From: Aplectana chamaeleonis
Lineage: Eukaryota; Nematoda; Chromadorea; Rhabditida; Cosmocercidae
Length of the DNA: 64,000 nucleotides
NCBI GenBank assembly: GCA_029168955.1
Contig: JAPDOI010000718.1
Location: 186,001 to 250,000, forward strand
Direction: 5' to 3'
Shown piece after piece: positions 1 through 10,912 of the stretch. The position numbers and the translations under genes were made by a program. Each line of letters opens with the position of its first letter. Position 1 is the first letter of the stretch. The notes beneath the pieces are model-generated. The model had not been told where the DNA came from and searched no databases. It was given only the letters and a program-made list of their open reading frames with translations.

Positions 1-612
1 GAAGGAAGTCAAGTTGCGCGTCTACCTATCCGCTATTCGCCCTATCATGATGTACGGATCGGAGACGTGGGCAGCACCGAAAACGCAGATGGAAAGGTTG
101 GATTGCACGGAGAGGAAGCTTTTAGGCGTTTGCTTGGATATTTCTGGCCGCGTGTATGCCATAACGAAGACCTTTACAAGGAAATCGACGCAGTACATCA
201 ACGCTTGACACGAGGGAGGTGCCAGCATCTCCTAACGCCATCTCAAGCAGCAATGGAAAGTCGACTTCGACTGCTCGGGCATATACTAAGAAGAACGCCG
301 GATCGTCTCGTACAACACGCTTTAAAAATGCTTCCAAATCCTGTCTGGAAACGGCCACCTGGGCGTAGGCGAAAGTTCTGGACGGATGTGGTTAAAGAGG
401 GATTTAAAGTCACTCGGCATCGAAAGACAGTTCAGGCGCGATGTTTCGTTTCGCAGGAAATGGAATAGTGACAGCTGGATGGAATGTGTTCAAATTGTGG
501 CTGAAGACCGTGAAAAATGGACACGGCTGACTACTAGGACGGCACACCTCGGTGAAGATGCGGAATGATCGCGTCAGGCGAAAGCCAACAGATTAAGTCG
601 ATTAAGTCAAAA
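1..612 (+). pseudogene. RTE-type LINE reverse transcriptase, C-terminal fragment and 3' tail
   Basis: This is the 3' end of a non-LTR retrotransposon open reading frame: the region after the reverse transcriptase catalytic core, with the motifs MMYGSETWA, RRLLGYFWPR, RLRLLGHILRR and PPGRRRKFW, ending in RTAHLGEDAE and a stop at 566-568. The reading frame changes twice (frame 2, then frame 1 from about 121, then frame 2 from about 400), so it is not functional. The 5' part lies outside the window. After the stop comes a short untranslated tail ending in AAGTC-rich repeats near 590-607, as expected for RTE-type 3' ends. A second copy at 11.4-13.0 kb has the same order of motifs. Assignment to the RTE clade is from recognition of the family and was not tested by a search. 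Confidence 0.85.
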
Positions 613-906
613 CCTACAGTAAACATCAAAATGTCGACAAATGGACTCCAGATTCCTTTTCATCACCCTACATTACCCCCACATACAACTTTTGGAGCTA
701 AATCCGAGAAAATTTTTTGAAACTCCAAAAAGAGTGCCTGATGGGAACCCTTTCCTTTTCGCCAGGCTTAAAAAATGCTCATAACTTTTTTGAACCCGCT
801 GCTCGCGGCGGTATACTGCGCATTTTTACTATTGAGCCAGAAAAGGTACTCACCATACTAGTCGTTTTGGCAGATCCGACCTACGCTTTTATACTTCCCT
901 TGTGAG
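613..906 (+). repeat. Dispersed repeat (families D and F), copy 1
   Basis: This stretch matches 44.28-44.56 kb over most of its length, and its second half matches 43.44-43.64 kb in reverse. The shared core runs from GCTCGCGGCGG near 803 to ACTTCCCTTGTG at 892-903. It begins with a family D unit (AATGGACTCCAGATTC, then ACCCTACATTACCCC). No coding function is seen. The short open frame across it (717-905) is also partly open in the other copies and is taken as chance. Confidence 0.7.
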
Positions 907-2531
907 TCATGGATCATTGGTTTGCGTAAACGGAATTCATAGGAAACACGAAAATCGAGACTCAGCTTGCGAACAACTTGCTTGTTTGACGAAAAAAACC
1001 TGTGTGCTCATCTGCAGCCTTCTCCGCTAATGTTGCACCGTCCAATAATGATGTGGTGATCACTCTTGATCTGTCTGATCTACAACCTGGATATCGATGT
1101 TCCCAATGAATTTCAGAACCACATTTCGTTAACCTTAGGGTTGGTCTTGATGCTTTCAATGGCAAACATTTGAGCGCTACTCCGAATTTCTCCCGGTACC
1201 ATCATTCCTCTCGAAACAGCGTCACTGTGATAATTCCACTTTCTTGCGAGAACTCTTTTCCATGCATAGGACTAATCAGCTGGTGTTCGTTGTGGTAATG
1301 TTTTTGCCACAGCTGCATGGTCGGATGTGTCCCATGCTGCAAGGGGTTACAGACCGGGTAGGATTAGATCGGAATCAGACGCGTGCAGACGAATCTCAGG
1401 CTAAACACTCTACAAAATACATATATTAGTAGAATGCCTTCGGACTGAAAACAATATAAAACAACGAAAAAACGACTAAGCTGACCCTCTCTCATGCAAT
1501 TCTGCAGCCAGCGGCACATGATTCAAAGAGTTTATTTATTTATTTATTTATTTATTTATATACGATGTTTAAGACAATCGTGGAACAAAATAACATATAC
1601 TATGCTACAGACCATTGATTGTAGATAAAAAAAAATAGAATAAAGGGAAATATAGAAGAAAAGGAGCACAAGGACTGGCCGGAGCGGGTTAGCAGGGAGC
1701 TTTTCACGGTTTCAGAAACTTCTTGCCGATCTCACGTTTGAAGGTCTTAGCTGTGCAAGACGTATCGACGGTTTTGCTCAGATTTAGAAAGATTGATCCC
1801 GCTCGGACAGGGAATCTTGTAGCTCTTTGTCTTGTTTTGTGTGTTTTGTGTCGTGTTTTGTTTGTTTTTCTATTTTATTTTTTTTGTCTTTGTGTTTTTT
1901 CTGTGAGTTCATTTGAACACGAGTAGTGCGCCACGCAACATGTAATGCAGTGTCTTTATTCCGGTTCAGCGATCGAACTTCAAAAAATAGTAGTGTATAA
2001 TGTTCATTAAGTGGACTATTAAAGACAATTACTTCACAGATCAGATATATCAGCATTACATATGCTCTGTCTTCTAGTCTGCTTACTAAAAAAAGATCTA
2101 ATTTTCAAAAGACCGCGACTAAACTCGACTTTGTCAATTTCCTCTTCTGCGTGACTGAATGCGTTTCCGATTTCTCTGTATTCACTGCGGTTCTGTCGCA
2201 TCCAAATATATGGAAAAACCGAGATCTAAAGTCTGGACGAAAATACATATAGATCACAAATGATAGGGACAGAATGTGCTGCGTAGACGGTGTAAGCGAT
2301 TCCTGAACGATCGTGAATCGAGTTCACGTAAGATAGTATCGAGGAAGGGCCTCGCCATACTTTGACGACATGCTAAGAAAAGACACGAGATGCTGTGAAA
2401 CGACATATTATGTGATGACTACCGTCCGAGTTTCTGGTAAAAATCCTCAATGCTGAATATGTACATAGAATATGGAGCACTGGGTGTTGGCAGCGTAGTA
2501 GATTCAGAGTTGAGTTGATAGTATACATATG
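907..2531. other. Intergenic stretch, no gene recognised
   Basis: I see no exon-like or transposase-like reading frame here on either strand. It holds a (TTTA)n tract at about 1529-1560, an A-rich patch at 1625-1670 and a T-rich patch at 1825-1900. The open frames are short and carry no recognised motif. Confidence 0.5.
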
Positions 2532-2533
2532 TA

Positions 2534-3786
2534 CCAGGTTGTCCAATAATTCTTGTCCGAAAACTTTCAAAATTCTATAATTTTCCTTAGAAGTGTTATA
2601 ATATCAGGCAAGTGTGAGCACTTTCAAGAAGATTCTCCAAAGTTGTACGCTTGGGGTATATAAGGCGCAGTCGCCGCGTCTAGCTACCAGTACACGCTAA
2701 AATGGACCAAGGTCGAATTCGTACGTTCGTGTACTACGAGTGGCTGCTGGGCAACGACACGGGCACCGCGGTCGCCAACATCTGCAGAGCGTGCAAGGAG
2801 GATGCAGTGTCCCAACGCACAGTCAGCCGCTGGTTCAATCGTTTCGAGAGCGGCGACACGAGCCCCGAGGACGGGAAGCACAGCGGGAGGCCTTCTACGG
2901 TGGATGATGACGAAGTCCGTCGCTGTATCAAGGAGAAGCCGGAAGCCACCACCAGTGAACTGGTGACGACGCTCGGCTGCAGCAAGTCCACCATCCACAA
3001 TCGACTCAACTTACTCGGCTACCATAAAGTTCTGGCCCGTTGGATCCCCCACCGTCTGACGGACGCCAACAAGCAGAGCCGCGGGGCCGTCTGCCAGTCC
3101 CTCCTCCATCGTCCGCATCGCAAGGAGTTTCTTGAGAACCTGGTCACTGGGGATGAGAACTGGGTCCTCCACGACAACGTCGCCCGCCGTGCCGTCTGGA
3201 TCCCGCGCGGAGAAGAGCCGCCGACGACGCCGAAAGCCGACCTGCACCCGCTGAAGATCATGCTCTACTGCTGGTGGGACACCAAGGGCATGCTGTACTT
3301 CGAGCTGCTCCTGCAAGACAGGACGGTCACCGCCTCCATCTACACCGATCAGCTCGAGAAACTAGCCGCCGCCATCCGAGAAAAGCGTCGCCGATGGGCC
3401 TCGGTCCACCTGCTGCACGACAACGCGCGCCCCCACGTGGCGAAGGAGACCCAGCAGAAGTTGGCGACGTTCGGCTGGGAGACGGTTGGCCATCCGCCGT
3501 TTTCCCCGGACCTCGCCCCTCCGACTACCACTTGTTCCGCCCGCTGAAGCACCATTTGACCGGAAGAAAATTCACCAACTACGACAACCTCACATCCGAC
3601 ATCGCGGACTTCTTCGAGTCGCAGCCCCGGAGTTCTGGGTGAAGGGCATCGACGACCTGCCCAATCGACGGGCCACTGTCGTGGATAACTGTGATGATTA
3701 TATTGTTGATTAGACTTGTTTTTCAATAAAGTTGAAAAAAATTAAATATGGTGGAATTTTCGGTCAAGAATTATTGGACAACCTGG
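2534..3786 (+). mobile_element. mariner transposon, bandit-like, nearly full length
   Basis: Terminal inverted repeats begin CCAGGTTGTCCAATAATTCT at 2534 and end with the reverse complement at 3786. The only mismatches in the first 30 bases are near position 23. The element is flanked by TA on both sides (2532-2533, 3787-3788), the standard mariner target duplication, and is 1253 bp long, typical for mariner. It contains one transposase reading frame on the plus strand with two frameshifts. The protein and ends resemble the hookworm mariner called bandit and the vertebrate Hsmar1 group. That comparison is from memory and a database match would be needed to name the subfamily. Confidence 0.95.
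2702..3713 (+). pseudogene. mariner transposase, two frameshifts
   Basis: Translation starts at ATG 2702. The N-terminal half carries two helix-turn-helix regions (around residues 1-60, and 80-105 with SKSTIHNRL), then the mariner motif WIPHRLTDANK. The catalytic aspartates are visible in VTGDENWV and LLHDNARPH. The third lies in the block SDYHLF, which falls just after a one-base deletion near 3525 that puts the frame into a stop at 3545-3547. The frame resumes in frame 1 to about 3630, then a second shift moves it to frame 3, ending PEFWVKGIDDL and DYIVD with a stop at 3711-3713. Without the shifts the protein would be about 335-345 residues, the normal size. The damage is light, so the insertion is probably young, but the gene is not intact as read. 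Confidence 0.9.
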
Positions 3787-3788
3787 TA

Positions 3789-4160
3789 CATTGGACCCGG
3801 GGCAAAATTTTCGTATAGTTGGCTTTCGGGCTAACCCAAAAATCCTTTTCCTGCTGAATCGGATTACGATCCGATTTGTGATTGGCTTTTTTTCGATTAC
3901 TTGGATTCCAGTTCAAATTGGATTTGGCATTTTCGGGCGAATCTTATCCTTATCCTCAGTTTTACTTCTAGGGCGACGTGGTGAGCAAAACTTAGCCTGT
4001 CTCTGATTCATTCTGCGGCAAAGTAATACTGAGTCGCTGAAACATGTGTAACAAGGCTCTGTATCACTCACCAATCGTTAAAGGCGCCATGGGTGGAATT
4101 TTCCACTCACTCATCGTGGTTACCACATTGGGTATAGAAACAAGTAACACGGAGATGCAG
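3789..4160. other. Short intergenic stretch between mariner and receptor gene
   Basis: No gene or repeat is recognised. If the receptor gene continues past its apparent stop at 4161 by splicing at AGATGT/GTAGGT (donor near 4252), the missing last exons would be expected here or beyond the mariner, but I find no membrane-segment-like reading frame on the minus strand. Confidence 0.4.
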
Positions 4161-7100
4161 TTAAGAGTCATAATCATCCGTTGGCGACGCAGGTCGGAGG
4201 AACTCGGTTTCTGAAAAGGTCTGATCAGGTTTTACCGTGACATCTAGGTGGTCTGGGAAATGACCTACACATCTGCTATTGGTCTCCCTAAAAATGAGCC
4301 ACAATGTAATAGTGCAAAGTAAGTAGATTAGTGCCGTGCCAATGTAGTGTATAGTGCCATAGACAATTCCGGTGGAATCCATTACCGCACACATACGCTC
4401 CGAATTTACCTTGTCCAGGAATAGTGTGACCACAATTGCAATAACAATGAAAATCTGGAAGAAATTTCAAATTTTCAATAATAGGAGCCTCTAGCTCAGG
4501 ACTGCCATCGTGCGTCTGCGTGACCTATCGGGCATGAGCCCAAAAAGAGACACTCGCAACACTCCCATCGCTTCTTGTCAAACCCCACCAATACTCTAAC
4601 CTTTACATCAGTCAAGGAAAAATCCTTCTTTTCTGCTGTACAAGTGACACAACGATGTTCTGATTCAGTATATGGCCGACGTATTCCATTCCCTGAGAAC
4701 TCGAACTCAGGCTTAAGTTGGAACACTAAGTTGGCTTCCAACTACATAAGCCCCAAACCTAACTTATATCTGTCAATGGAAGAGACCTCCTTCGATCTTC
4801 AAGCTTCGACCCGATAATTCACAACCAACATTTCCACCTCAAGGGTTCCAAGCCTTTAGCAGCGTTTTCGGTGACTTCATGTGTTGTCTCTATGGAGGCT
4901 CCAAGGATGTGGATTTCAACCGTGCTGGCTCCGAAGCAACAAAAAGTGAGCAGCTGCAAGGACCGTCTCATACGCTAAACAGCTAGTCAAAAAAAAACTT
5001 CTAAGTCAAAATTGAAGGCTGGATCATTGTTGCACATGCAATCAAAGTGTGTCCGAATAAGACTGGCGCCCACGCGGCCGGCGTGCTTGGCAGGCGGGCG
5101 TCGCATGTGCCGCTGTCAGACGAGAGTTGGATTCGAACGACAGCCATCCCCCCTCCCCCTATTGCAGAGCTGATTGATCGGCGCAGTGCTTGCTGCCAGC
5201 CAGTGCCGGCACCGTTCGTAGTCTCCGGCTGTGGGGGACGTTTCGCATGCTCGTCCGAGAGCGGTGAATGCAACGGCCGCCTGCCAAGCACGCCGGCCGC
5301 ATGGACCGCCATTCTCATTCGGACACACTTTGCTTATACTGAGTACTTGATCACCCATTTTTGTTTTTGAAGAGGTGCCCCATGATGAACGCGGAGTTCA
5401 ATTTTTGGCACAGGAGGCCGCTTGCCTTTGAACACACAGTCCAACCTCAGAGGAAATTTTTGATATTATGATCCGGTCGCCGCCTATAGCAACCCTGCCA
5501 AGCGCGAAAGCTCAATTCGCTCAAATAAGCGAGGAAAGGCTAGGAAAAAGTCGGCCGCGCCCCCTTGAAAGAAAAAAATGAGTAACGCCCACCGCCAAGT
5601 TTTCGACCTCAATAGGGAAGAGACGCGCGAATTATTTTATGTAAAACCTATGTTCTTCTAATTGTTTTCAAACTGGCTTTATATTGTGGCCTGCTACAGA
5701 ACGATGGCTGCGAATAACGAGAAAATACAGGCCCGAGACAACTCGTCCGAGAACTTCTAGCCGTTCAAAAACGAAATTTTTGAGGAGCCGTAACTCCGTT
5801 CCTAGACAGTTCTGAGCGATTCTGGAGACACCATTGTGATCAGCGTGAAATTTTCTCCAAGCTATGCAAAATACGAAAAATCGCTTCTGAGGTTGGACTG
5901 TGTCTTTAAGGGGCCGGCTTATCACAAGAATGGCAAAAAAACCGGAAAAGCGATCTCGAATAGCCCCATAAGGTTTCTGTAGAGCACATTCTACTGATCA
6001 CAATTTCAGTTCCATTCTTTCCAAGCAACTGAAATAAAATCAATCAAGTCGTGGATGTGGCGAAAGGACGGTGTTCTAACTTTGAGGGCAAATGGAGTCA
6101 TTTCGGTCTCATTTTTCTCAAATCTTTCGAAGTAATGATTGTGATAGCCCCCGCCCCAACCCCCCCCCCCCTCACTGTCTGTTAAAAGGCAGCAGACACG
6201 CTCGAAAAAGTTGTTGAGATAACTACGTTACTGGAGTCGTAGGGCCCGTAGTAGAAGGCGCGTGCCGTAAAAGCGTCAAGAACGAGTAAAAACTACTAAA
6301 TTTGAGCAATGCATATCGAAAAATTTCGTCAACCCTGCCCCCAAATACAAACTCGTCCAGATTCATCGTTTGAACACGGCTGCTTTGGCTGGATTTTGAC
6401 GCTTACAACGAGGCGAGCGTTCTAGTTGGAGCTGTATGATTCTATTGGCTTAGTTAACTCAGCCGTTTTGTCGCTAATATTCGCTATTTCAACCGCGAGT
6501 GTTAAAACTCGCCCACTTTCACACGATAACAGAAACAATCCTCGTTCCTCTAATTGCATACAGTTTTCGTTGGTTTTTTTTTTCGTTAGTTCCGCATACT
6601 ATGTACCAGTCTCAAACCTTTGATTATATCATAAAATCGATATCATTTATGAGCTTGTCTGCTGAACTTATTGTAAGAGGCATAGTTCACGATAAAATTC
6701 GTTTTCTAGTTTTCAATGTATAATGGAAGCTTTAGTATTCCACACCGCAGCCACGTTGAGAGAACCGCAGAAAACTTACTGAGAATTGCTTTTCGGACCC
6801 CTTTCTCTTCGTTTTCACACCCCATTCAACCAATCGACGCATGAGAAAGGAACAGTCGATCGCTACGAATCGCCGTGTTGACCCATGATCGTCTGATCAA
6901 ATCCCGTTCATTTTTTTCAGCTGATTTTTAAGGGAGAAAAGTTAGATCGTTATGCGCATAAAAGACATTCATGACATTATCATACGATATATTTCATCAA
7001 CTTCCACTCATTTGTACTATATAACTTGCAGATTAATTATTTTCTCTTCTCATTTGGTGAATGGACGTAACAGGTGATCGACCCAAAGGCCAACCCCCGA

Positions 7101-9434
7101 ACTCAGAAAGACGTTTTCAACTGAAAAAAACTCCATTCCGGTTCAATTTTAAAACTACGAACTTTGTGAGTGGCCTTATCGAGGTCCACTTCAACGATGT
7201 AACACAAAAACAAGAATCTGGCTTCCAGCGCGCTTGATGCCTTCAAGGCGTGGACACCGTTTTCAAAGGCCATGGTCCCGATAAGAAATGGTTGCCAATT
7301 CTTCTCTGCTAGAACTTTTCTGAATTAGGAGAAGTGGATCGTAAATAGAAGACGAAAAATGCTCTTCATGTCGAGTTTGCAACCTCAACTTGCAGGCTTG
7401 TTGAGGGCAGCATACATGTTCAAAAATGATTCAAATTTTATGGAATGAATCGAAAGTCTGGGGCCGTATGTATACCGAGAGAAACAATAATTATGTACTT
7501 AATTCTCATATATTCCGAGTGAAAACAGGGGGAAGCTAGAGACAAGCATGCAAATATTTGAGGTTTTGCGCTATGAAACCTCTAAAATCCGGTTTGACTT
7601 TAATCGGCATTGTGGTAGGGCCATCTCAAGCTTCGATGCGACGGTACTAAACAATTACTGATTAAGACTACCTGTTATGGTACGTTGCTATCCCTTAATC
7701 GACTCCTTACTACAGAGTGAGGGGAAAATTCGGAGAAAGCCACGTTACTTATCATTCACGATTTTCTAGCAGACAAGCCGACGTAAAATGTTTTCAAACA
7801 AGTTGGTGTAGTTCGCTTCATAGCCATCGATTCACCTTAACCCCCCCCCCCTCCCCGGTAGGGGCTACCCGGCATTTTCGGGGACGGCATGCACGTACGC
7901 GGCGGGTTAGGTTAGGGTTAGGCAGGGTTTGGGGCGTCGGCGCGTTTCATGATTGCTATGCGAGTGCTGGAGATAATCAATCTTTGGAGTCTCAACGGGG
8001 TTTCGGCTGCCCCACCCTCCTAGGTAGGGTTTGCGAGGGAAAGATTTTTCAGTGCTAGCCTAACCCCCTTTCAGCCCTGGCGCCGCTATCATCAAACGCG
8101 CCGACGCTTCAAGCCCTGCCTAACCCCAACCTAACCCGCCGCGTACGTGCATGCAGCACCGGGGGTGGTTAGCATACTACCCCTAAAGCTGTGCGATCAA
8201 AATGAGTATACATATAAGGGTTCTCTCTGTGTTGGTCCGGAAAAGGGCAATGGCTGAAATAGCAAATCTAGTGACAAATTCTGACAATGACAATGCGAGG
8301 ATCTTCTTCAGATTTGAAGCTTCTGAGCAGTTCGCAAAGCGCGACAACCGTTCAGATCAACGTAATTCGTCTCGTGTGCTCCTTCTGATATTTGTACTCA
8401 TAACTATGCATATTTTTTATATAACCAGTCGTTCCGTTTCCTGTTGGTTTTCGTAAAATGTGCGTTCTTCTCGACTGGAATGAATTAATGAATGGATAAA
8501 TGAATGAAATTGGGTGGTATATCAATGCTAATACACTCCTACGGCCTTTGTGCCTCCAGTAGTGTTGAAAATGAGCCAAAATGACCGTAACAAGGGCGGG
8601 GTTCTGCATTTCTGCACGTATTAGGGCACTAATAATTCTAACTTCAAGGCTTTTTACGCCTATGCCGGAACCTTCACAGTTTTGAGTTGTTTTCATACCA
8701 AACGGTTTTTTGTAATTTTCTCAACAACTTTTTTAATCGCGACCACTGCGGTAAAAAAACACTCACCACAGTCAATATTGCTGAAATAGCGATGAGATAG
8801 ATTTTATGTTCTTTCAAGAACGAAGAACGGTACCATGCTATAAACCTCAGCGCCGTCCAGCGTTCCAGGGTTATGGACAGATTAATAAGAGCAGGGAACT
8901 GGGCTGAAAGAGAAAATCTTTTCGAAAAGACAAACGTTATAATCGATTCACAAACTCATAAAAGAGCCACGAAATCGCGCGATCTGTTGTGATCTGGCTC
9001 AAGCGTAAAATCGTATACAAATTTTGCTGACTGCATAAAAATTCTGCTCTGAAAAAACATTTTCCCAACATCTACCTGCAATGAGCATCAGAAACGCCCA
9101 CGGAGTCATGTAGTAGAAACACTGCGTGTCAGTGATTTCGATGAAGAAAACGCCTTGATACATATAGATATTCCTGAACGCACCGGCTACCACAAATGAG
9201 AGACCATTAAACTGGAATCAAAACTACGACAATTAAAGCGCAGAGCTGGTGCCATGTTAGCAGACAATCGAACGTACCAGATCTCCTACAGACAGTGCTA
9301 TGAACATGATGTATTTTTCTCGAAGATTAGATGATGATAGAAATACTACTAGACATAGAGTGCTTGTTGTGGTCATACACAACACCGGCTCCAAAGTAGA
9401 GAAAGAAACGTATTTGAAGATCTTCGTAGATTTC
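4161..9434 (-). CDS. Seven-transmembrane receptor-like gene (nematode serpentine receptor), partial
   Basis: Five minus-strand exons join in phase: 9278-9434, 9076-9211, 8767-8903, 4601-4741 (tentative) and 4161-4454. All have GT donors and AG acceptors, several with CTTTCAG or TTCCAG. Exon 1 encodes a first hydrophobic segment (CMTTTSTLCLVVFL) and the start of the second (MFIALSVGDL). Exon 2 completes segment 2 and begins segment 3 (MTPWAFLMLIA). Exon 3 continues with INLSITLERW, an ERW in the place of the DRY motif, and ILTV in segment 4. The tentative exon is hydrophilic with a CVTC pair. The last exon has IFIVIAIVVTLFL and GTALIYLLCTITLWLIF and ends ASPTDDYDS. Removing the tentative exon keeps the frame and would make segment 4 continuous. 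As read, the protein shows only five or six membrane segments, so either the C-terminus is truncated or a donor near 4252 leads to exons I cannot find. The start codon lies above 9434 and was not identified. It is a receptor-like membrane protein; no ligand or receptor class can be given. Confidence 0.7.
5043..5332. mobile_element. MITE of the GTGTCCGAAT family, copy 1
   Basis: Inverted ends start CAAAGTGTGTCCGAATAAGA at 5043 and close with the reverse complement at 5332. The similarity runs about 50 bases inward through GCGGCCGGCGTGCTTGGCAG. It lies in the long receptor-gene intron. Related ends occur at 52.17-52.64 kb and 58.46-58.57 kb. No protein is encoded. Confidence 0.8.
5427..5909 (-). 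mobile_element. TTAA-type non-autonomous element, family R1, copy 1
   Basis: Inverted ends contain ACACAGTCCAACCTCAG, at 5434 in forward and 5887-5903 in reverse orientation, next to CCTTTGAA and CTTTAAG. The interior, read on the minus strand, matches the copies at 31.8, 32.3 and 56.6 kb around GGACGAGTTGTCT. It is non-coding and intronic to the receptor-like gene. Confidence 0.65.
6673..7246 (-). mobile_element. TTAA-type non-autonomous element, family A, unoccupied copy
   Basis: Read on the minus strand this is the same element as 10.06-10.91 kb. One end is TAAGAGGCATAGTTCACGAT near 6674, the other is GATGCCTTCAAGG near 7236. It lacks the 279-bp MITE that interrupts the 10-kb copy, and shows the uninterrupted target (minus strand CCTGTTACGTCCATTC) near 7065-7080. 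It lies in the receptor-like gene intron. Confidence 0.75.
7887..8154. repeat. Palindromic element with arms of about 70 bp
   Basis: The left arm from GCATGCACGTACGCGGCGGG at 7887 is matched in reverse by the right arm ending at 8154. The arms continue through TTAGGTTAGGGTTAGGCAGGG-like sequence (given here in part) to GGCGCGTTTCATGAT. The spacer is about 120 bases and no protein is encoded. The telomere-like look of the arm is coincidental to an inverted-repeat element. Confidence 0.75.
8560..8755 (+). repeat. Fragment of a family A/R-type TTAA element
   Basis: The stretch resembles the right end of the element at 50.69-51.23 kb: the order CTGCACGTATTAGGG, ATAATTCTAACTTCAAGGC, CAGTTTTGAGTTGTTTTC and ATCGCGACCACTGC is kept. 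The terminal TTAA is not preserved (GCGGTAAAA). It sits directly beside exon 8767-8903, inside the intron. Confidence 0.55.
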
Positions 9435-10064
9435 CTGAACACAGAAAAGTCAAGGGCGAAACTGTGGAACAGGGCAGGACTTCATAAGACCGCAAGGCCT
9501 AATCACACATCCAGTTCACCCCCAATATCTGGTTCAGCACAAAAACGAGAACAATAAAGTTTTGCCTCTGAATCCCTGCAATACATTTCTGGAAAGTTCT
9601 TCAGACGCCAATTCCAGTCGCGCCAGCTGCCAACCGTAATCCAAGAACTCCGATACCGCCGACTTGTCGTACTTTTAAATTCCTTCCGAAATTCGCTGTG
9701 ACCGTCCGCTTACCTCACAGGAATATTTACGCTCGACAGGTGCCGAGCACAAAAAGGCAAATAGACTCGCAACATATGTACCGGGCCTGGACGAGATGTC
9801 GTACTACCAGAAGATGGCTTCTCTGTGTCATTACCCAACAGCAGATTAACTGGATCAACCACAGCTCCCATGAATATTTCAGTCGCCGCTGAAAATCAAT
9901 TGTTTTTTTCTGATACATTCGTTTTAATTTATTACGACGTTTGAAGGCAGTGTTCACGATAATCTTCAATTTTGAGATTATTCGCTATATTGATTAAGTG
10001 GCCCTGGGTAGAACTGAAATGACGAAGGAATTGAGAAAAACGCACCAGAAGTACGCGAAATCCT

Positions 10065-10912
10065 TAAAGGCATCATGCGCGCTGAAAACCGAATTCCTGT
10101 TTTTATGTTATATTATTCAAGGGAGCCCTGATAAGGCTACTCACCAAGTCTGCAGTCTCAAAAAAGAAATGGAGTTTTTACAATTGAAAACGTCTTTCTG
10201 GGTTTGGGGTTGGCCTTTGGGTCGATCATGTGTTACTGTGTTTATCTAGGTCAAATTGCGGTCCGCAATTGCGTTTCGACACGCTTTGCGGCCGCACGCG
10301 CTCGAGTCAGTCGGGTTTCCAGCGCCGAAGCCGACTCGATGTGGCTTTTTTATACAATTTTTTTCAATTTTTCTTAGTTTCCAGTTTCCAAAACCCGCCT
10401 AGAGTCAGCAGATCGGCGGGTGCCGCTCTGGAAGCTCTTCTGACTCGAGCGCGTGCGGCCGCAAAGCGTGTCGGGACGCAATTGCGGACCGGAATTTGGC
10501 CCAGATAAGCACAGTACGTCCATTCACCAAATGAGAATAGAATATAATTGCTCAACAAGTGATATAACAGAAATGAGTGGAACTTGAGGAAATATATAAT
10601 AGGATCACGTCATGGATATCCTTTCTGCACATATTGCTCAAACTTTTCTCCTTTGGAGCTCAGCTAAGAGTAAGATGAACGGGATTTGATCGGGAGATCA
10701 TGGGTCAAAACAGCGATTCATAGCGATCGACTCTTCCTTTCTCATGAGTCGATTGGTTGAATGGGGTTTGAAAACGAAGAAAAAGGGGTTCGGAAAAGCA
10801 GCTTCCAGCAACTTTTTTGCGGTTATTTCAACATGGTTGATGTGTAGGGTACCAGAGCTCCCATTATATGCTGAAAACTCACAACCGATTTTCATCGTGA
10901 ACGATGCCTTTA
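10065..10912 (+). mobile_element. TTAA-type non-autonomous element, family A, occupied copy
   Basis: Ends read TTAAAGGCATCATGCGCGC at 10064 and GAACGATGCCTTTAA at 10899-10913, an inverted pair with TTAA at the boundary. This is the piggyBac-style target in size and sequence, though no transposase is present to confirm the superfamily. It is inserted in family B copy 1 and is itself interrupted by the MITE at 10236-10514. The reverse copy at 6.67-7.25 kb confirms its extent. Confidence 0.7.
10236..10514 (-). mobile_element. MITE family C (CTGTG...CACAG), copy 1
   Basis: It is 279 bp, flanked by TA (10234-10235, 10515-10516). The inverted ends run about 75 bases, from CTGTGTTTATCTAGG through GTCCGCAATTGCGT and CACGCTTTGCGGCCGC to CTCGAGTCAG. 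The interior matches copies 2 and 3 only in reverse, so this copy is in the opposite orientation. Tc1/mariner-type TA target; no transposase. Confidence 0.95.

Noticed and set aside
7900..7925. Telomere-like TTAGGTTAGGGTTAGGC sequence
   Set aside because: It occurs in both arms of a palindromic element and is only two or three imperfect units, not a nematode (TTAGGC)n tract.
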